A DNA stretch of 64,000 nucleotides from Plasmopara viticola (GCA_001695595.3 MBPM02000012.1:868001-932000); one strand, 5' to 3'. Shown: positions 36,776 to 49,300, counted from the stretch's first letter. Numbers and translations: made by a program. The notes: a model not told the origin generated them from the letters alone.

Positions 36776-37210
36776 GTGCAAGCTTCTTTGCACGTATTTA
36801 AGATCTTCTCTAAGAACGATGATCTTTCGCGATCGTTTCAAATTATCAGCTTCCTTCCATACGTGGACACTTTGAGGGTTGAGGACATTCAACTTGGGCT
36901 CCTAACACTAAGTACTAGGAACCCGAGCAAAGTGCCTTCAATCATCGACAGTGTAGAAAGCATCAAGGTTGATGATCTCTGCATTGGCTGTGCGAGCCGC
37001 ATCATGACATGAGCTCATTAATGCTTGTGTTGCATTTCAAAATTTAGAGATCAACCTTGATGCTGTGGATATTGTCGATGATGGAGGACACTCTGCTTGG
37101 TCTCCTAATACTTAATTAATTCATGCCAAATCAATATTGTAATTCTGCTTTTAAGAACAATGATATTCTGTCGCGATCGTATTCACTGCCATACGTGCAG
37201 GATTTTTTTC
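36776..37210. repeat. Scrambled local repeat with 36 bp inverted repeat
   Basis: Bases 36,941-36,979 and 37,047-37,082 are imperfect inverted repeats (CATCAAGGTTGATGATCTC against its near complement). Flanking this, 36,801-36,870 resembles 37,140-37,204, and 36,884-36,909 resembles 37,084-37,111, both directly. Part of the first copy lies in a 78-codon ORF (36,776-37,012). This looks like a duplication followed by a partial inversion. Confidence 0.6.
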
Positions 37211-37663
37211 ATTGCGAATGTTCTACAGAACATTTAAATTCAATTGTGTTCGCTCCAGCCTCTCATACATCATTACTGCATTAAGGAGGGGAATTGGTAA
37301 GGGGGGGCTGATTAGCGGCTCCCTCATAAATATTGTAATATATATAGAGAAAACCTTTTTTACTTACTGAATTATGTTCCCGAATATAACCTACGTAATT
37401 TAGATTCCGCTCAGATACAATATTGATTGGAAATAGATTTGTTGTAAGAGACTGGATGTACAGGCCGACTTTATCAGCTCTTCAACAAAACGTTTAGAAT
37501 ATAGATTCGCGCCGTAAACAATTCGCACTTGCTGTACGAATCGACAAAGGATCAAGGCAAGTCGTCGCAGTAATGTACACAAGAGATTGTGCGGTTAGAC
37601 ATCAAGAAAAAGTAGCTAGGTAAAAATGCTTTATGGAGTCAATGAAAGATTCGGACAACTTTC
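37211..37663. other. Upstream region of CRN 2, no gene recognised
   Basis: AT-rich sequence with no recognised gene. It ends at the shared CRN promoter motif. Confidence 0.4.
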
Positions 37664-37684
37664 TTGCGACGTCATCGTTGGTTA
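37664..37684 (+). promoter_or_regulatory. Shared CRN upstream motif (CRN 2)
   Basis: TTGCGACGTCATCGTTGGT, starting 85 bp upstream of the ATG. It matches the motif before CRN 1 and CRN 3. Confidence 0.6.
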
Positions 37685-37717
37685 GAAGTTATTACACCCG
37701 CATGACTATTCTCTCTC

Positions 37718-37725
37718 CTCATTCT
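37718..37725 (+). promoter_or_regulatory. Putative oomycete initiator (CRN 2)
   Basis: CTCATTCT fits the oomycete initiator consensus (core TCATTY) and lies 24 bp upstream of the ATG, a usual distance for these compact promoters. The other two CRN genes lack an equally good match. Confidence 0.4.
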
Positions 37726-37748
37726 ACGAGTCGCTACCTTACAGAAAG

Positions 37749-39115
37749 ATGGTGAAGCTCTTCTGTGCGATTGTTGATGGGGCGGGAAGTGCTTTCTCCG
37801 TCCGCGTGGACGAGAGCGACTCTGTGGATGAATTGAAGGACGCAATAAAGGAGAAGAAGCCTGACACGATCAAGGGAGAAGCCGACAAGTTGCAACTCTT
37901 TCTAACGAAGACGAACGACGGCGCGTGGCTCGAGTCCGACTCAGAAGATGTCAAGAAGCTGAAGAAGGGCGAGAAAAGTATTGCGATCAAAGCTTTAACA
38001 GGCGAAGATAAGGAGCTACAAGGGGAGTCCGGTTTACAGAAAGTGTTGGCGGGTATGTCGAAGCCATCTACGGACCAGATACACGTGCTGGTGGTGGTTC
38101 CGAAGCCAGAGCAAGCACTGTGGCTCATTACTGGTTTTGTCGAAAACGCAATGTACTCAAAAAGAATTCGCTCATATTTGCATTGGATGGCGACGTTTCG
38201 CATTGGATACTATGATCCTGTGCTACGCACTCAAAATAAAAATATCGCGTTTTGGTATGAAGGCAAGAATTTGTGCTTGCATTTATTGTTCGAGACAAGT
38301 GCGTGCTCTTCTATCTTGTCGTTTTATCCTAGTGTCGCACTAAATCGTGTTTTCTGTTTGCAGAAAAGAATGCTATGCTATTCGAAACTGACCTGAGAAC
38401 TGGTCCACAAACGTTAGGCTCCCCGTTGTACGACAAAGAAGTCGTAGCGCACGTTGCACCTATCAATTTTGTGCCTGCTGAGCTTCAACGCGTCTTCAAC
38501 ACTGACTATGCGTCAGAAGAATTTGATTCTCCCTCAAACTCAATCACGTCCATTTCAAATGCTTCAAATGTGGACATTTCGACTGACGAATTTGAATATC
38601 AGCGAATCGAGCACAAAAAGCTCTTTCTTCCGTACAGCAAGGCAGAATGCTGTCATTTAGTGTCGAAAAAGCAAAGCCGAGACCACATAAAATATGCCGA
38701 GTACGGTCGCGACCTGAATAATCGACTTGCACTCTCGCGTGACATGCACGGGTGGTACGACGGTATAAGCGCCGAAATTCCTATCGTCAATATGCTACCT
38801 GGATCCGTCGACAAGAACTCATCAATAGGCAACAGACGCAAGGTTCACAGCATGTGCAGATCTATATGTATGAAATCACTCTGACGTCTCCTTGTGCAGG
38901 TGGAGGTGTTTGTGAAGGTTGTTGATGCACAGTGCACAGATCGTGTTTTTAGTCGTTTAAAAGAAGGATCAATTAAAACCGACGATCCGCTCGTGATGAA
39001 GACATTTGTTCACGTGGAAAACCCTACAACGTTTTGTTTTTGCATGAGATGGAAGCATGAAGACAACGATGAGCTTTGGAAAAGCTACTTTGATATGACT
39101 CCAGCGTTAGTGTGA
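37749..39115 (+). CDS. Crinkler (CRN) effector, HNH-like C-terminus (CRN 2)
   Basis: Exons 37,749-38,298, 38,364-38,842 and 38,900-39,115, giving 414 residues. The introns are 65 and 57 bp, GTGCGT..CAG and GT..CAG, in phases 1 and 0. The N-terminus is the CRN ubiquitin-like region with LFLTK at 50-54 and an intact HVLVVVP junction at 112-118, where C-terminal domains are exchanged by recombination in this family. The C-terminal domain of about 295 residues carries CHLVS (H281), then [15 protein letters not shown] with N303 and H312 separated by eight residues, the spacing of HNH_2-type nucleases. It is the only one of the three with the first histidine. HNH-type CRNs (for example CRN13 of Aphanomyces) are known, so a DNA-directed role in the host nucleus is plausible but inferred. 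There is no classical signal peptide, as in many CRNs. The start ATG is preceded by a good initiator and the shared GACGTCA motif. Confidence 0.88.
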
Positions 39116-39709
39116 GGTTCCAGATATATTGAAAAAATTAGTTGTAAACTTGTTAAACATAAAGTTAGTAATATACCGCGTGAGACGATGAAGTCGCTAC
39201 AAATTGCCATAATGGTGACGACTCGCTGTAATCAGGCAACCTTGTTCTCGACGATGGTTGTCGAAGAGAATGATTTTACAGCTTTGCGGAAGTGGTGGTC
39301 GGTATTTGTAGTGGACATTTTTTCATTAATAGATAGACGAGAAGTCGATTTTTTAATTTTGCTTTGTCACTAAATGAAAATTTGACTTTGATGTACTGCA
39401 GGCGTAATTTCTTCTGGTAGCCACTGCTCAAATCGATGCGTCGGGGCAAAACAACAAGAGCAGCGCAACGCTTGCAGCAGTTGCTGCATAATGATTTGTG
39501 TCTGGCACAATTTCTCAGCAAGACGTATGGCTTTCATCTTTTTACATTGCTACCGATATAGCCTATAACAGCGTCGATAGTTATTTATCCTTTTTTAAAA
39601 AATGGGCTTTGGAAAACTCGGAACAAAGTTTACAGTCTGAAGATACATAGCCGCCCTACAGATTTTCTCGTGGATGATAAAAAGGACGATGGTTTTGTTG
39701 TTTTCAGGG
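39116..39709. other. 3' flank of CRN 2
   Basis: No gene recognised. Patches at about 39,395-39,560 resemble the 3' flank of the split CRN pseudogene (31,855-32,090). Confidence 0.45.
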
Positions 39710-42700
39710 GCAGAAAGCAGAAACCGAATTCGAGATCAAGCAAAGAAAGAGACTCGTTAAAAATGGATTACTTCGTCAAGTCTTCGTAAATTAGTGCAAA
39801 AGATAATTTGGCTGGAACGAGGACCAAGGAGAGTTAAGAGATACAAGCACAGTAGCCGATAGCTTCATACTCTAGTAAGAAGAATGTACTTTCTGAGCAG
39901 TCTCAAATCAGAGGCAAAAACGTCGTTACTCTCGCGACCGGGACCTGAAATGGACTCGGCTGACGCTTGACTGCTTTAGGTGCAAAAAGTGTTTTGATGT
40001 GTCGGGTGACTATAGAAGGGTAGATGCTATGGCTGATAATATCAAATGCTTGCGACATCGAATAAGATTTGAAAATCGAACGACAATTTGAGTCTAATTT
40101 CTCCGAACATGTAGCTTGAGCCAATGGTGCTAATTTTTGATCGTCAGCAGAACTGGCGCCTTAAGGCTTCAGTAAATGATAACACACGTTGATTACATTC
40201 GATAAGACTGAGAATCAGAAGATCGAAGACGGTAAGCATTTATCCTAGTCTTGACCATTAAATATGCCAAATTGGGAAATGTACTGCTAGTCTTTCTTCC
40301 AAAGCACATGCTTTTCGTTTATTTTTATCTACGTCGATGGCACCGATGACAACATGGATAGACGTAATCAAGATAAGCGGTAAGGTGAACGCCAAGCCAT
40401 CCTTATCGGCTTGGACCAACAATTGGCTTAGATGTAGCAAATAGTTGTGAGCTATAGATCTAACATTTTTATCTCCCTTGAATCTTGCCAACTAGCCTAT
40501 TCCTCGCCTTATCTGCTCCTAACACCCACCCCCTCAGCATAAATCTTTTCCCCCTCTCGCATACAGTTTTTTCATAAAGCAAACTTCGATAATTGGAAGT
40601 TTGAGATGCAGATAATGCTAAAAGCAGGACCTATGGCAAGTAGATCATCTCACGACTTCGCTGGACCACGTGCAAATCGAAAAAGGCGCTAGCGATGATA
40701 TGTCCTGCGACGGAGGACCCGCAGCTGCTCCTAGTTTGTTTAGCAAGTGGAGCACGTAATGCATGGGTTGCGGCTGAATGGCCACTTTTAGATAGAGAGC
40801 TTAGCAAACAAGCCCTTCCACAAAAACACACGATTTTGCCACTTAACACGAAACATCTTTAAGAAAAGTGTAGCGACCTTCCCTAGCTTACATAGTGCAT
40901 TTTTCTATGGCGCCGTTTCGGTACAGCAAAAAGGTACAAAGGAGGTGATCTAAGCATGACAGTTTTCGATAGTTCGAGCGAGTCATTTGAGATCTTTTTA
41001 CAGCTTTGGAATCAAAGTCGAACTTGTTGTCGTGGGAGATCGTCACGTTCCAGCTGCTACACGAAGATTTAATTGAAAGGATAAGATAGCGGTGTCGATA
41101 GAGCCATGCACGACCAAGAATAAGCATAGACGATGTAGGGCAGTGAAGATCAAGGAAGGTAAGCAGCGCCTGACAATACTGTGGATAGCATGGGTATATT
41201 TTAGCCAAATACCTTGCTTAAATTCGTGATAAATCGGAACGACAGTAAATGTAGAGTGCGAGTGTCACGCATAATTATGTCTCTTGAGACTTTCTTTCCC
41301 CGTATAGTGATGCTGCATGCTCCGACGGGTCAAGCTATGTGTGGTTAATTGCCTCCCAACTCACGACGTACTCGAAAGAGTACATGAGATTAAAACAAAT
41401 ATCAATCCAGTCGATGTGCTCCTCGTAGACGACGGACCTTACACGGTAGCGCTATATCATAAAATACAACGCAGCAATTCATCGAGAGTTTCCAAAGTGT
41501 GGACTTATGAGTCTTTTACTAATCGATAAGACCAGCAAAGGCATTACCACAATAAGAAATTCGAACACGCAAAAAAAATCTTCAAGCTGACTTTCGTAAA
41601 TTTGACAATACTCGCGAGCATAAGCCTCACACTTCTTAACAAACCCAATTCGCAGGAAAAACTTTAATATTACCGACCAGCATAAGTGCTAGTTATAATT
41701 GAGAAGAAACTTGAAGGCTAAGAATATTCTGTTACTTCTAGCTGCCTCCTGCATGGCCAACGCACGTTTTGGCCTTACCCAATCATTGAATCTGGTGTCA
41801 AGTTGATTTACGTGACTTCTCTATTCGAACCATACTAGTTCACATTAAACATTGTTCACTCACAATACATACAACCATTGCGTATCACCACAGTTGAAGC
41901 AGCCTCACGACGTTAGATTCTTTAACATTTGTACAAACGTTAAGGATCTAGTCATGACACTGGCATCTGAAAAAGCTGCTGCTCTGGTAGCCAAGGCATG
42001 GTAAAAGACACGATTAATAAAAGTATAATCAGTAGCAAACACCTGGTGAATAATGTTGCTGGAAGTGAGCTTCAGCTGGCAAAATGCAAAGCGAGCAAAA
42101 CAAAATGCCCAGAGAAGTACGCAACTACTTTTACACCATTTGCCGAAGGCAATTGCTACAAGTTACCATCCCGCTACCCATCCGGGCTCAATCGTTCTCA
42201 GTGCACCTATCCACAACGACATTGTTATAAGTCCGCGCTGTCGAACAACCGTCATTCAACAATGGTCAGTAAATCCCATCTAGGAGGTAACCTATTTATG
42301 TACAAGGTGCTTCTGCTATGACAGCATTTCTCAAAAGCTTGTCGGGCTTTTATACCGAATTTACTCCGTCGTGTGTAGAATTGTATAGCTGGGATGGGCT
42401 TTGTCATGAAGTCGTTGAGATGCCAGACTTAAGTTTTTGACGGTCAATTTTCATAAGAGGATTTTCAACTTCTGACGGTCAATTTTTATGATAGGATTAT
42501 CAAGTAATTTACACCTTTAATATGCCGATATACTTGAAATTGTGTTTTGGTAGAAACAGTCGGTATAGACTTGTGATGACCCGAAAGCGCAGCTCAGTGC
42601 ACCGGCCGGTCTCAAAAGATGATACATATGTATTGCTAAAGCGATGACCACCAAATACCTTTGCGGCCGCGCGAAGAAAGAAGTGAATTTACTTCGCATT

Positions 42701-43252
42701 CCAATCGAGGAATGAAAACCCTACAAAAGCATTAAGCGCAAGCTTATAACACATATTAAGCTGCCAAAGCGCAATAGAGCTTATATAGCTCATGAAGCTA
42801 ATTAAGCTTGATATAGCTTATGTCGTGCATAATAGCCGACAATAATAACTTCACTAATACGGATCTATTCAATTAAGGAAAAAAATGTGCAAAACTAATG
42901 GCGAAGTGCCCAAACCCAGCAAATCCAAGCTGGACGCCATTTAACATGCTAAATATGGTATGCATTTTGAAGCAGGACCTTTGTCTTAGAGACAAGACAT
43001 ACGCTAAAGTCTAATTTTTAGTGAAGTGTTGCACTTGACATAAATTATATTGCAGCAACTTGTTCAAGCGTTGCTAGTGTTGTTGTTGTTCAGGTTTCAA
43101 TCCATAAATAAGGTCGTATTTTTCTTGCTGCTTGAGAAACACCTGAAAGTCGCAAACAAGTTCTTATCTCGTGGCGGACCACCTAAGAGCTTCTTGCTGT
43201 CTTCGTCTTAGTCATTCATGCACAACGTACTCACTTCAATGTCCACGACTGT

Positions 43253-44592
43253 TTATTGTATATAATCGGCCGCCGGAGTCAAATCATAGAAGCGTCTCCG
43301 GAACTTCTCGTTGTCATCGTGCTTCCATTTCATACAGAGACAAAACGTCTCTGGATTCTCCACGTAAACAAATGTCTTCTTCACGAGTGGATCGTCAGTC
43401 TTGGTTGATCCTTTTCTTAAGCGACTGAAAACACGATCAATGTACTGTGCGCCTACAACCTCCACGAACACCTCCACCTGAATATGTGATTGTTAGTATT
43501 ATTGTATACAGATATCTCTGTATACATATTGTACCTTGCGTCTTTTGCCTATCGTTGGCTTTTTGTCAACAGCTCCAGGAAGCATGTTGACGATTCGATA
43601 CTCGGCGCTCAAACCGGCATACCAACCGTGCATTTCGCGAGAAAGAGCAAGCCAGTTGTTTGAGTCGCGATTGTACTTGGCACATTCTCGTTTGTGGTCT
43701 CTACTTAGCTTTTTCGGCACCAGATAACATTTTTCTGCCATGCCGTACAAAACAAAGAACCTTTTGTGCTCAATACGCTGGTATTCGACTTCGTCAAGCA
43801 AAGCGGTCATAAAAGCTTCCGAATCACAGTCAGTGTAGAAGATTCGCTGTAGCTCAGCAGACAAACGGAGAACTTTTGCAATGCGGATGGTAACAAAATG
43901 ACCATACATTGGAGAGTCATCCGTAATCGGACCGTCTCTCAAATCATTCTCGAAGTGCAAAGCATCGTCGTCTGCAAAGTTAAAAGGCTTAGTGTACCGT
44001 TACGATGCAATGTCGATATGTAAAAGCACGCACTAGTCTCGAATAGCACTTGGATGCACAATTTTGTGCCTTCGTACCAAAACGCGACATTTTTATCCCT
44101 GGTGCATCGCAGAGGATCGTAGTGTCCAATACGAAAAGTCGCTATCCAGAACAAATGAGGGCGAATGTCTTCGTTATAGAACGCGTTTTCAATGGATCCA
44201 GTAGCAAGCCACAAACGTGTTAGTGCTCGCTCTTGCTTCGGAATCACCACCAGCACGTGTATTTGGTCCGTAGATGGCTTCGACATACTCGCCAATACAT
44301 TCTGTAGACCAGACATCCCCTGTAGCTCCTTCTCTTCGCTCATCAAAGCTTTAACCACAATGCTTTTCTCGCCCTTCTTGAGCTTCATTACATCCTTAGA
44401 AGTAGATTCGAGCCATGTGCCGTCGTTCGTCTTCGCCAGGTAAAGCTGCAGCTTGTCGGCTATTCCCTTGATCGTGTCAGGCTTCTTTGCCTTGATTGCG
44501 TCTTTTAAATCTTTCACTGAGTCGCTCTCGTCTACTTGCACGGAGAAAGCACTTCCCGCCACACCAACAATCGCACAGAAGAGCCTGACCAT
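43253..44592 (-). CDS. Crinkler (CRN) effector, HNH-like C-terminus (CRN 3)
   Basis: Minus-strand exons 44,592-44,034, 43,971-43,535 and 43,477-43,253, giving 406 residues. The introns are 62 and 57 bp in the same positions and phases as in CRN 1 and CRN 2. It starts MVRLFCAIVG, with LYLAK at 50-54 and HVLVVIP at 112-118. The second exon is about 40-55 bp shorter than in the paralogues, within the variable region before VEYQRIEHKRFF. The C-terminal signature is NNWLALSREMHGWY (N-x8-H), with CYLVP replacing the first HNH histidine by tyrosine. It lies inside copy 2 of the segmental duplication and is cleanly absent from copy 1, so it was gained there or lost from copy 1. The frame is fully open, and substitutions against CRN 2 leave the conserved blocks intact. 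Confidence 0.87.
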
Positions 44593-44668
44593 TTGATTTC
44601 AAGTCAGCGAATTGCAGAATATTTTTTGTCGTCTTGATGCGTAGAAGGAGGCGAGTCAATCAGCTTCA

Positions 44669-44688
44669 AACTAACGATGACGTCGCAA
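44669..44688 (-). promoter_or_regulatory. Shared CRN upstream motif (CRN 3)
   Basis: On the minus strand TTGCGACGTCATCGTTAGTT, 77-96 bp upstream of the ATG. It is nearly identical to the copy before CRN 2. Confidence 0.6.
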
Positions 44689-45427
44689 AACATTCGTTGA
44701 GAGGGGGCAGTGCATGAATTTGCCCAAATATTTTTTGACCTCATCTTTGTATCAATGCATATACATGTCTTGTACTTTAAACGCACACACTTAATACATT
44801 TTCGATACGTTTGACAAGGGTCGTCGTTTCTGATTAACGTAGGCAAGCAAGTGCAAGTTTATAACTTTACATTTGAAGAGATCATGGACGTAAATGGAGG
44901 TTACATTTCGTACAGCTTGATTGTGAAGGAGTAGAATGTCAACAGACATAAGATCAAGTCAAGAAGTAGGTTCGTGAAGAATAAGAGAAAATTTCTCTGC
45001 CGAAGTTTACGAAAGATAGTGCAAGAGGTATTTTGGCTGCATCCTGCGCTGAAGAGAACTTATGCGATTGGAATTGATGAAAAGCGTTTATGCAATAAAG
45101 TCGTTTTTAAGATCAGCAAGCAGTATTTAACGAAAGAGCTGTCGATAGTTGGATGGCTGGAGAACGTACAGCTTTGATACTTTTGAACTCTACTTTGCGA
45201 TTGTAAATGTGGAGCTTGTGATCTACCCAGGTACATTTTTTAATATGACTATGACGTACTAGTTCGCTGCGTTTGCTGAAGTAAAGCCAAAAATCTCTTC
45301 AATTAGTCGATTTAACGCTAAGTACGATCCGCTCATATAAAGGCAACATTCTGGCAATTTGAGCTAGTTTCTCGAATTTAAATAGCCTTTGGCACGTCCT
45401 TGTCATTCAAACGCAACACATCAGCAA

Positions 45428-45721
45428 TCAGCGTGCGTTTAGTAAGCGACCGAGTCGAATTATTTGTAAAATTACTCTCAAGGTAAGAGTCGAATCCCCA
45501 TCAACTTGTTGAGCTTGCTCGAAAGTTGTCATCGTCGGAAAGATAATACGTTTGCCTGTAATTGATTCAAAAATTGAAGCTGATACCGACGACCCATGCT
45601 CAAAAGTCCTAAACGTGATAACAGAAGAATTCTGGAATTGTTGAGGAGCAACAGCAAAACTATCAGTCTGGTTCACAAAGAGAAGCAAGATAACGTACTT
45701 AGCATTGATCATAGAAGTCAA
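45428..45721 (-). pseudogene. Secretory-like small ORF (copy 2)
   Basis: A 97-codon frame beginning MTSMINAKYVILLLFVNQ, which looks like a short signal peptide (hydrophobic core YVILLLFV) followed by a polar region. The paralogous frame at 5,367-5,564 aligns over about 65 codons but is broken. The C-terminus here (GRLLNAR) is not a true RxLR motif and no EER follows. It may be a small secreted protein or a remnant with preserved frame. The product is unidentified. Confidence 0.3.
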
Positions 45722-46379
45722 TAATCACGAAAAGAGCCGTCGGCTAAGTCTCTTGTTTACCGTTATCAGCGCGTTGGTACAACTACGTTGTAGCGTGCCA
45801 TTTTTACAGACAATGATTAATAGTCGGTGAAGAAAAATCGAGACGAGCGATGGTAGGAGGTATGTATGTACCATCAGTAGTGAGCTCAAGAAAATCGACA
45901 ACAGCATTCCAAGAAGTGGCCATACCAGAGAACACTAGTCATGCAGCAAAATTTGCAATCATTATTGTACAGCTGATGTCGCTGACAAAGTCGCTCATGA
46001 AAAGGGAAATGATTTTCGTCGCATCCTGGTCAATAGAAGTCGTACCCTTCTTGAAACGAAAATGGAGCGGAAATGCTGGTCATTCATCCGACCAAGCTCC
46101 TTTATTAAGACTGGAGTTCTGCTGTCTTGACCAAATATCAAACATTTACTTTTAAGCACTCATGATGAATCTGGCTGTACCAGCATCATCAGCCATCGTT
46201 TCACGATATGTTTAAGCTGCGACCTTTCTTGAAGCAGCCCTAGCTCCACTTAAAGGCTAGATGGCAGAAGAATTACCACCAACACTTCATGGGTCGATAA
46301 AAGGCGATGTACAAAATTAGCACTTACAACACGTACGAAAGCTGATGTCGTCGAAGCAGTAAATACACTTAAAAAGTCA

Positions 46380-49300
46380 TCGCACACGACATCTCATCGA
46401 CGTTATCGCTTCTATTCCGAGCTTTAATAAGCTTGCCCCGAGGACACCATCGTGGACGGCTTGCAAATCAAGTGACTCGAGGACCTGCACATTCCAATAC
46501 TCGACCGACAGTGGCTATCAGTAGGCAAATTGGCAATATGATGCATGAGGGTTGAAGTACCAAACTTTTCCTGTGTCATTTGCGTTACGAATCGTGCGGT
46601 AAAAAAGTTTGCAAAGTATTTAAGTGTGAGCAAAAAACGCACGGCTAGTAGAGGAAAAAGAACACAAGAGCGCTGATAGTGTGTGAGAACTTTGGCGCGC
46701 TTGCTTGGCTTATTTAGACAAAAACGGCTTTCGAGGACGCAGCGTGCAATGGGTGGCATGCCTGAGATCAAGCAAGGCGTTGAGAAGTACGTGGTGGCTT
46801 GTGTTACCAAATCGTGAGTTGGCAGCTAGGCTGTAAGAACTCAAGGCGCTTTGCGAGAATCAGACCTGGACTCTCTAAGATAAGACAATGGAACTAACAC
46901 TGTGAACGAGAAGGTTGTGAGAAATTTAAAATTCAAACCAAATTCGATACTTTAGTAATTTGCACCAAGAGCGGTGTGATACACCAGTGTACTGGGTCAA
47001 GTCTTTAGAAGAATGAAATAGTCGAGAGAAACAAGTGCATCATCATGGAGAAGGTACGAAGCATGATCCCTTACCAGGTCCCGATTTTAAAATGGTGGGC
47101 AGAAAAAATACATTCCGCTATTTGCCTCGTCAACCGCTCTACAAATGCGGCAAACTCGGACGTGACACGATACGAGCCGAGTTTTGAGAAGAAGTCAAAG
47201 TTCGATCACTAGAAGTGCTTGGATTTTGAGGCTATGCTCGCGGTGACGACGCTAAAAAGACAAAACTCGACCCTAAGAAACTTCCGGTGCGAATTTCTCG
47301 GCTATGCTAAGATGGCAATAGTTATTGCGGTTATGACTTGGAGCGCTCCATCGTCAGAATGATACGATCGGTACAACTTGACGAGCGTGATGAAACAGCA
47401 TCTTTTCGACGGACACCCCACATAGCGGAACGGTCACTTATGTTAGAAAGGTTTCTGATGATGCAAGTGGTAAGGTCGACGATCAACAGCGACATGCAGT
47501 AGAAGATTCCATGAAAGGAGCCAAAAATCATGCCCTAGATGTAGAGATGGATGAGATTGAGCCCGAGGCAGAGTTTAACCCACCTCACTCTCTTTCTTTA
47601 TTTGATGTAGAAACGACAAGTATGGAACTGGCACCGTATCGCTCATCTCTTCGAGTTGTGGGTGAAAACAGGCAAAAGCTTCGAGCGGAGAGGGGGCGTA
47701 CGCGACGATCAAGAACTCTGTGTTCTTTGCTAGAGAATGGTATGAACGACGATGAAGAGCAGACGGACGAAAATTCCAGCGACAATTTACTAACGTTAAA
47801 GCGTGCAAGGATCGCCGAAGAAGAACTTGTCGCTGAAGCTGTACTTGCGTATGCTGCTAATGTTGGTGAGGCGAATGATGCTATAACTACGTACCAGCAA
47901 GCAATGAACAGCGACGACTCTCAGAGATGAGTGAAAGCAATGAGTGTGAAACGAAAGACTTATTACCACACTTGTACGGAAAATAGTGATGTTCAACCAA
48001 TTTAATACAGATGGTTATATTCAAAAAAAATCAACGAAGTCGGGCAAGTGGTGCGCTACAAGGCCCGACTCGTCGCGAAGGGATTAACAAAAGGTTTACG
48101 TTGACTTCTTCGGAACGCACTCGCGCGTGGCGGAAATATAAATTCAAACTGGTTTAGCTGGTAGTGGCTGTTGCAGAGGCTACTTTGTGGATAGCTAATT
48201 CTGAAACAGCGATCTCAAAGAACGCGCATGCATGGAAGTTTTTGTGGCATTGTAAACGCCACAAACATGGTGTGTAGTCCCGACGAGGCGATTTACGGTG
48301 TCAAGTTGGCTGCTAGCCCATGCAGTTTACATATATTGTGGATATTGAAGCAGTGAGGTAGATCAGAGCGTCAACATCAAGAGTAAGAAATGCAACTACA
48401 TATATATATATATGCCTTTTTGTCGACGACATGATCATTGCTGCCAAGACGAGCGAACAGATTCAAGAGGTGACAGCTGCGATCACACCTCATTCAAAGT
48501 GGTGAAATTCGGCAAGATCAAGTTTATGAGGCATGGAGATTGACCATGACCGCGCAGCTAGCGCACCGATGATGCGACAAACGCGATGCATCGACGATAT
48601 CAAGAACAAGGCTCACCAACAAAGTGTCAAGACGGTGGTGAATCTTGCTAATCAGGTTTGAGTTGTCGAAGATGCAATCTAGGCAACAGATGCCATGCGA
48701 TCTGAGATGAAGTTGAAGTCGTACAGGTCGTTTTTGGAAATTTGTTACAAATTTGTCTTGCACGCGCCCCGATGTAGCACATGTGGTCACGCATCTGTTC
48801 CGAATTTGAAGAACCCAGGTCAGCAACATTGGAAGGCTGCCATTCAAATGCCTTGTAATCTCAAGTCGAGGCGTGACTATGGATTAAGCAACAATGGAAG
48901 TGCCATTAAAGTACAAATCACAGCGTACACAGACACGGACTGGAGCAGTAACATCGACGATTGACGCTTAAGCTCAGTAATGGTGATAATTGGGAAACGC
49001 CGATGGTATTCGAGTTCAATTATCAGTGTACGGTGGCGCTAAGCTCTGCAGAGGTGGAGTGCATGTCTTTGAGCCTGTGTATCCGAGTAGTGCTTTAGGT
49101 GCGTGCAATATTTAGAAATCTTTGTCAAGATCAAGTTGGAACTACGTTAATCTGGGAAGAAAATCAAGTTGCAATCGGATTTGCCGACAATGCGGGCTAA
49201 GATGCTAGGACTAAATACGCTGACATTCGTCACTACTTCATCCGGTAGAACGTGGCACGAAACATCATTGTGGTGAAGTACGTATCGAAGGAGGGCTAGC

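Noticed and set aside
37739..38203. 154-codon minus-strand ORF opposite CRN 2 exon 1
   Set aside because: Shadow. The same antisense frame appears opposite CRN 1 (26,126-26,596) and CRN 3 because the three coding strands are homologous.
45428..45510. RxLR effector motif in GRLLNAR
   Set aside because: Does not fit R-x-L-R, sits about 90 residues from the start and has no EER downstream.
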